A stretch of DNA of 54,911 nt from an uncultured Christensenellaceae bacterium. GTDB lineage: Bacteria > Bacillota > Clostridia > Christensenellales > Borkfalkiaceae. Positions 50,843 to 54,911 of this stretch are shown piece by piece; position 1 is the stretch's first letter, and every line of letters begins with the position of its first letter. The stretch is taken from assembly GCA_910588465.1 (NCBI GenBank), contig CAJUOP010000015.1, forward strand, positions 1 to 54,911. Reading direction: 5' to 3'. Below the pieces are notes generated by a model, which had not been told where the DNA came from, searched no databases, and worked only from the letters and a program-made list of their open reading frames with translations. The position numbers were made by a program, and so were the translations under genes.

Positions 50843-52090
50843 ATGAATCCGTTTGAATGTAAGCCGCAGAAAGCGGACAAGATTTTTACCAGCTGGAATA
50901 AGGTTCTCGTAAAGCCTTACGATAAGAACACGGTCGACCCCTACACGCGGCTGCGCGTTATTTTAATGTCGGGCACGGAATTCGAGAGCGTTCGGTTTTC
51001 GCACGCGTTTACCCGTCATTGCGCCAATAACGACGTGCGCCGCCGCCTCGCCTTTATGCGCAGAGGGGAGCAGATCCAGCAAAAGCGCGTCGCGGGGTTA
51101 AAGCCCGCAAACGAGAGTATTCTGGAACACACGATCGGCTACGAGCAGCTCGCCGTCGATCTTACCGCCAACCTTGCGCTGAGCGAAAAGAACAGCTACG
51201 TGAAAAAGCAGCTCGACTTTGCGCTGTTGGAGGATTTCGACCATTTGTACCGCTATGCCGATTTAATGGAGCTGGAAAAGGGCGGAGATCCCGCGAAGCT
51301 GGTGGGCAATTACACCGAGATCATGCCGGGGCGCCCTACGGTTGCCGAATACCGCCATCCGTACGACGACGTAAACTTTTATATTAACTGTCATTTAAAC
51401 GACGTAAAGACCAAGCTGAACGTAAATATCATTACGGCGGCGGAACAGCAGACGATGAATTTTTATATGAACGTGGGCAACCTTTACGCCTCGCCCCTCG
51501 GCAGAAAGCTGTATAACGAGATCGCCATGATCGAGGAACAGCACGTGACGGGCTACGGCTGCCTGAAAGATCCCACGGCGACCTTCTGGGAAAATCTGCT
51601 GATGAACGAGTATACCGAGTGCTATTTGTACTATTCGTGCTTTATGGACGAAAAGGACGAGCGCATCAAAAAAATCTGGGAAATGCACTTCGAGGAGGAG
51701 GTCGCGCACCTGCACGAGGCGGCGGAGCTGTTAAAGACGTACGAGGGAAAGGTCTGGCAACAGGTGTTCCCCGACGGCGGCGCGTTCCCCGAGCTGTTGA
51801 AGTTCCGTTCGCAGAAGGAGTATATCCGCGAAGTGTTAAAGAGCGTTCGCCTCACGGGCGTGGAGGAGGGCTGGGAAGAGCTTGCCAAGGTGCCCGACGG
51901 CTTCCGCTACTTCGGATATAATTCGCATATCAACGGCAACGTAAATACGGTGGGCACGCACCTTGTGATCGACAAGGCGATTTCGCAGTTCCAAAAGGAT
52001 TACAGATTGCAAAACAAAGAACACCCCGTGCGCGTTCTTGCGGACCGAACGCAGGACAACGTGGACGTGGGAAGAGTAAAGGGCAAATAA
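50843..52090 (+). CDS. Ferritin-like protein (415 aa)
   Basis: A helical 415-residue protein with repeated Glu/His motifs typical of ferritin-like diiron folds: E95-H96 with E101 (ILEHTIGYEQLAVD), E130xxxH134 (LLEDFDHLYRYAD), later IAMIEEQHVTGYG, NEYTECYLYY and HFEEEVAHLHEAAEL. More than one four-helix bundle could be present. ATG 50843 follows AAAGGAGG. No exact family name comes to mind; a role in metal handling or oxidant defence is only an inference. It is a single gene with its own terminator; I saw no convincing -10 box. Confidence 0.65.
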   Translation: MNPFECKPQKADKIFTSWNKVLVKPYDKNTVDPYTRLRVILMSGTEFESVRFSHAFTRHCANNDVRRRLAFMRRGEQIQQKRVAGLKPANESILEHTIGYEQLAVDLTANLALSEKNSYVKKQLDFALLEDFDHLYRYADLMELEKGGDPAKLVGNYTEIMPGRPTVAEYRHPYDDVNFYINCHLNDVKTKLNVNIITAAEQQTMNFYMNVGNLYASPLGRKLYNEIAMIEEQHVTGYGCLKDPTATFWENLLMNEYTECYLYYSCFMDEKDERIKKIWEMHFEEEVAHLHEAAELLKTYEGKVWQQVFPDGGAFPELLKFRSQKEYIREVLKSVRLTGVEEGWEELAKVPDGFRYFGYNSHINGNVNTVGTHLVIDKAISQFQKDYRLQNKEHPVRVLADRTQDNVDVGRVKGK

Positions 52091-52104
52091 TTTTGTTTTA
52101 TAAA

Positions 52105-52139
52105 CCCCGAGGGCGATACGGTCGCCCTCGGGGCTTTTA
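52105..52139 (+). terminator. Terminator of the ferritin-like gene
   Basis: 12-bp perfect stem CCCCGAGGGCGA/TCGCCCTCGGGG, loop TACGG, tail CTTTTAA. Confidence 0.88.
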
Positions 52140-52358
52140 ATACTTTGGAGATTGGCGAGGAGGGCTGTGTGGCAATAGTGCCGTTCTGAGGAGAAGCCGC
52201 CCCGCTGTTCCGCGGACGTGCCTATAAGGCGAAGAGCAACCAACAGCGCACGAGCGCAGGGCGCGAAGTTAGAATCCCATGAGGGATAGAACGGACTTCG
52301 TGCATGGGATGCTTCACTTGCGTTCAGCTTGACAATAAAAGAGAAAAGAGCTTTTAAC

Positions 52359-52431
52359 GTCATTCAGAGGGAGCGAAGCGACCGAAGGAATCTTTTTGGG
52401 GAGATTCTCGCGCTGCGCTCGGAATGACGGG
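52359..52431. repeat. Inverted pair of the dispersed repeat family
   Basis: GTCATTCAGAGGGAGCGAAG...GAATC (52359-52392) faces GATTCTCGCGCTGCGCTCGGAATGAC (about 52403-52428) across a ten-base centre, forming a long imperfect hairpin. It belongs to the same family as 3849-4034. The surrounding gap (52140-52511) also holds an 8-bp inverted pair ATCCCATG/CATGGGAT (52274-52311) and no gene I can support. Confidence 0.75.
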
Positions 52432-52511
52432 GAGAGGCATTACGCCATGGAACGACAAAAGCAGGGCAAAATAACCGCCTTTCAAACGCTTGTATTTCTA
52501 TGTAAAAACAA

Positions 52512-53012
52512 TTATAATAGAGATATCTCTTTCAATTCCACTACGGCGCAGGGGGAAGCGGTGCAAAGGCACAGCACGTAGTCCGCCGTTTCGCGGAAAA
52601 ACAGCGAAACGCCCGTGTGCTCTCCGTTCCGATAGAGCACTCCGCCGTGAAAGCGCAGCGAGGGATACTCTTCCGCAAGCGAGGAGCCCAGATATTTTAC
52701 GTAAGCCTCCTTTGCCGTCCATACGCGAAAAAAATCCTCCTCGCGTTCGGCGGGCGTCAGCCGTTTTATCAGGGCGGAATAATCGCGTTCCTTGCGCAGC
52801 TGCAAATCGAGCCCGACCTCGCGCTTGCTCACCGCAACCGCCGTCAGCCCGCCGCTGTGCGTTACGTTAAAGCAGGGGGTGCCCGTACTCAGCCGCGGCT
52901 TGCCGTGCGCGCCCCGCTCGAATTGCGGGCGGTCGATACCGTAATATTCTTGCAATACTTTGCAAAGGAAGTCGCGGCTTGCGACCTTGTCCCTCGTATA
53001 AAATATTTTCAC
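52512..53012 (-). CDS. 4'-phosphopantetheinyl transferase
   Basis: 166 residues of the Sfp/AcpT superfamily, which moves phosphopantetheine from CoA to carrier proteins. Motifs are FNVTHSGGLTAVAVSKREVGLDLQ (Asp magnesium ligand in GLDLQ, where Glu is more usual than Gln) and the signature RVWTAKEAYVKYLG. Shorter than Sfp but within range for single-domain members. GTG 53012 follows AGAGG. The target carrier protein is not in the window. A palindrome AGAGATATCTCT followed by ATTATAATTGTTTTT near the 3' end may terminate it. Confidence 0.85.
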   Translation of the reverse strand: MKIFYTRDKVASRDFLCKVLQEYYGIDRPQFERGAHGKPRLSTGTPCFNVTHSGGLTAVAVSKREVGLDLQLRKERDYSALIKRLTPAEREEDFFRVWTAKEAYVKYLGSSLAEEYPSLRFHGGVLYRNGEHTGVSLFFRETADYVLCLCTASPCAVVELKEISLL

Positions 53013-53032
53013 GGGATTACCTCTTATCGGGT

Positions 53033-53061
53033 ATTATAACAGACGGAAAGGAGTTTGTAAA
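53033..53061 (-). promoter_or_regulatory. Promoter of the phosphopantetheinyl transferase
   Basis: Minus-strand TTTACA (53061-53056), 17-bp spacer, TATAAT (53038-53033). It ends two bases before the start codon of the divergent plus-strand gene, whose own ribosome site it overlaps. Confidence 0.7.
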
Positions 53062-53062
53062 T

Positions 53063-53512
53063 ATGGACAGAAAAAATAATGCGAAAAATAATTTTTTAAA
53101 CGGACTGAACTGCACGCAGGCAATCTTGCTTGCCTTTTCCGATTTATTGGAAGTGCCCGAGGAAACGCTGCTCGCGCTCGGGTTGCCCATGGGCGGAGGA
53201 ATGGGGCGGCTTCGGCAGACGTGCGGCGGCGTGACGGGCGCGGTGCTTTGCCTCGGATTGCTGTTTCCCGAATATTCCAAAAAGGAAATGTATGCGCTCG
53301 TGCAGGAATTCGCGCGCAGATTTACGCAGAAAAACGGCAGCATCAACTGCGGCGAGCTGCTTACGGGGGCGCACCTTACTGCGGACACCTCGCCCGAGCC
53401 CGAGGCGCGCACGGAGGAATATTATAAGAAACGCCCTTGCCCCGAGCTGATCGCGGACGCGGCGGAGATTTTGGAGCAAATCTGCAAAGAGCGCGGAAAA
53501 TCGATCGATTGA
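53063..53512 (+). CDS. C_GCAxxG_C_C family protein
   Basis: 149 residues with the family pattern NCTQAILLAF, GLPMGGGMGRLRQTCGGVTGAV, and later INCGELLTG and RPCPELIADAAEIL. The conserved Cys residues probably take part in redox or metal binding; no enzyme activity is established. AAAGGAG lies nine bases before ATG 53063. It is divergent from the phosphopantetheinyl transferase. Its stop codon overlaps the -35 box of the malic enzyme promoter. Confidence 0.85.
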   Translation: MDRKNNAKNNFLNGLNCTQAILLAFSDLLEVPEETLLALGLPMGGGMGRLRQTCGGVTGAVLCLGLLFPEYSKKEMYALVQEFARRFTQKNGSINCGELLTGAHLTADTSPEPEARTEEYYKKRPCPELIADAAEILEQICKERGKSID

Positions 53513-53537
53513 CTTTACTTTTTATCTTCGTTATATT
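53509..53537 (+). promoter_or_regulatory. Promoter of malic enzyme
   Basis: TTGACT (53509-53514, covering the previous TGA stop), 17-bp spacer, TATATT (53532-53537). Confidence 0.7.
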
Positions 53538-53573
53538 ATAATAAGAAATCGGAAATACGAAAAGAGGTGTTTT

Positions 53574-54749
53574 ATGAATTACAGAGAAGAATCGTTAAAA
53601 AAGCACGCGGAGTGGAAGGGCAAAATCGAGATAAAAGCCCGCGTTCCCGTAGACAGCAGAGAGAATCTCTCGCTCGCCTATACTCCCGGCGTGGCGGAGC
53701 CCTGCCTCGCCATTCACGAAAACGTTGAAAAGAGTTTCGAGCTGACGCGGCGGTGGAATACCGTGCCCGTGATTACGGACGGAACGGCGGTGCTCGGGCT
53801 GGGGGATATCGGTCCCGAAGCGGGGATGCCCGTCATGGAGGGCAAGTGTGCGCTCTTTCAGGCGTTCGGCGGCGTAGACGCCTATCCGCTCTGCATAAAA
53901 TCCAAGGACACCGAGGAAATTATCCGCACGGTAAAATTGCTTTCGGGCTCCTTCGGCGGCGTGAATCTGGAGGATATCTCCGCGCCCCGCTGCTTTGAAA
54001 TCGAGACGCGCTTAAAGCAGGAGCTGGATATACCCGTGTTCCACGACGACCAGCACGGCACGGCGATCGTAACGGCGGCGGCGCTTTTAAACGCGCTGAA
54101 GCTTGCGGATAAGCAGATCGGCGAAATCAAGGTCGTGATCAACGGCGCGGGCGCGGCGGGGATCGCCATTGGCAAATTTTTGCTTTCCATGGGCGTGAAG
54201 CACGTGATCATGTGCGCCAGCCGCGGCATTATCTGCGAGGGCGATACAAGGGTTAATCCTGCGCAACAGGAGATTGCAAAGGTCACCAACCGCGAACATT
54301 TGACGGGTACGCTCGCTGACGCCATGAAGGGCGCGGACGTGTTTATCGGCGTTTCGGTGGCAAATTGCGTTACCAAAGATATGGTGCGCTCCATGGCGGA
54401 AAATCCTATTTTGTTTACGTGTGCAAATCCCGTGCCCGAAATTCTGCCCGAGGACGCCAAAGATGCGGGGGCGTTTATCGTGGGGACGGGCTCTTCGCAA
54501 TACCCCAACCAAATCAACAACGTGCTGGTGTTCCCCGGTCTGTTCCGCGGCGCGCTTGATGTGCGCGCAAGCACGGTGAATACCGAGATGATGACGGCGG
54601 CGGCAAAGGGGATCGCTTCCTGCGTGAGTGACGAGGAGCTTTCCAAGGATTACATATTGCCCTATGCGTACGATCTTCGTGCGCACGAGGCGGTGGCGAA
54701 AGCGGTTGCTCAAGCCGCGGTAAAATCGGGCGTTTCGAAATTGAAATAA
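53574..54749 (+). CDS. Malic enzyme (NAD(P)-dependent)
   Basis: Oxidative decarboxylation of malate to pyruvate and CO2. The 391-residue length fits the short bacterial form. Motifs are YTPGVAEPCLAI, VITDGTAVLGLGDIGPEAGMPVMEGK, VFHDDQHGTAIV, the dinucleotide site INGAGAAGIAIG, and TCANPVPEILPEDA. AGAGGTG precedes the ATG. NAD versus NADP preference is not assigned. Confidence 0.95.
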   Translation: MNYREESLKKHAEWKGKIEIKARVPVDSRENLSLAYTPGVAEPCLAIHENVEKSFELTRRWNTVPVITDGTAVLGLGDIGPEAGMPVMEGKCALFQAFGGVDAYPLCIKSKDTEEIIRTVKLLSGSFGGVNLEDISAPRCFEIETRLKQELDIPVFHDDQHGTAIVTAAALLNALKLADKQIGEIKVVINGAGAAGIAIGKFLLSMGVKHVIMCASRGIICEGDTRVNPAQQEIAKVTNREHLTGTLADAMKGADVFIGVSVANCVTKDMVRSMAENPILFTCANPVPEILPEDAKDAGAFIVGTGSSQYPNQINNVLVFPGLFRGALDVRASTVNTEMMTAAAKGIASCVSDEELSKDYILPYAYDLRAHEAVAKAVAQAAVKSGVSKLK

Positions 54750-54820
54750 TGATAGGAAACCTCCCCGCGGGCGATATATGATAACGGCTGTACGAAAAAC
54801 GGTAATTTAACGGAGATTAT

Positions 54821-54911
54821 ATGAAAATAACAGTGATAAACGGCACAGAGAAACATGGCGTTACATATCACTTAAAGGAGGTTTTTCTGAAAAACCTTCA
54901 AAGCGCAGACG
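54821..54911 (+). CDS. Flavodoxin-like/NAD(P)H oxidoreductase, 3' end outside window
   Basis: Only 30 residues are present: MKITVINGTEKHGVTYHLKE and onward. The start (beta strand then NGT..HG.T loop) is that of flavodoxin-fold FMN reductases. CGGAG lies six bases before the ATG. Continues past 54911. Confidence 0.6.
   Translation, partial: MKITVINGTEKHGVTYHLKEVFLKNLQSAD

Noticed and set aside
52141..52330. Small ORFs or RNA in the gap after the ferritin-like gene
   Set aside because: Short inverted pairs are present but no ribosome site, promoter or conserved protein motif.

Overview
The window reads as a chromosomal segment of an uncultured, gut-type Clostridia. Signs of this are Shine-Dalgarno/sigma-A style expression signals, mcsA-mcsB-clpC, luxS, hpt, efp, NCS2 transport and very large BspA-like leucine-rich-repeat lipoproteins. 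A Christensenellales-like host is my guess from overall character (fairly GC-rich coding, GCG-rich codons) and cannot be proven here. Most coding DNA is GC-rich with AT-rich promoters. The exception is the first ~1.2 kb, which is AT-rich and probably foreign.

Layout. 1-1240: a 5'-truncated metallo-beta-lactamase-fold gene ending against a tRNA-Val terminator, probably the edge of an integrated element outside the window. 1240-3780: tRNA-Val, a 72-aa ORF, tRNA-Ala, a frameshifted PNPOx-family pseudogene, a TIGR04076 gene, an intact PNPOx-family gene and hpt. 3831-4170: dispersed palindromic repeats. 4235-5839: a purine-type NCS2 permease. 6217-25487: the dominant region, holding a 2790-aa BspA-like lipoprotein and then an operon of a membrane protein with an extracellular InlB-like domain, MoxR ATPase, DUF58, BatA-like vWA protein, double-vWA membrane protein and a second (934-aa) BspA-like lipoprotein. 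25508-31617: a YwaF-like membrane protein, two unrecognised genes, an M24 peptidase, efp, an MBL hydrolase and a Cof-type HAD phosphatase. 31625-31827: a possible structured RNA. 31840-34558: a membrane protein, a patatin-like lipase and a ComEC-like MBL protein that has lost its metal ligands. 34562-39170: a tightly overlapping aroC-aroB-aroE-aroQ-aroK operon plus a short-chain dehydrogenase. 39250-47414: a membrane-bound XRE regulator, three tandem paralogous membrane proteins of unknown family, a DUF1653 gene and mcsA-mcsB-clpC without ctsR. 47484-50752 (minus): two paralogous membrane proteins, mtnN, luxS and ung in one overlapping operon. 50843-54911: a ferritin-like protein, a repeat-filled gap, a phosphopantetheinyl transferase, a C_GCAxxG_C_C protein, malic enzyme and the start of a flavodoxin-like gene.

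Most noteworthy: (i) the MoxR/vWA operon physically joined to two BspA/InlB-repeat lipoproteins, a plausible cell-surface assembly or remodelling system; (ii) a tandem triplication of a TM-pair + PH-like, TM-pair + PH-like protein family behind a membrane HTH regulator; (iii) a luxS operon with a duplicated membrane protein; (iv) at least three genes whose start codon lies exactly six bases after a consensus -10 box, implying leaderless mRNAs, which is unusual for Firmicutes.
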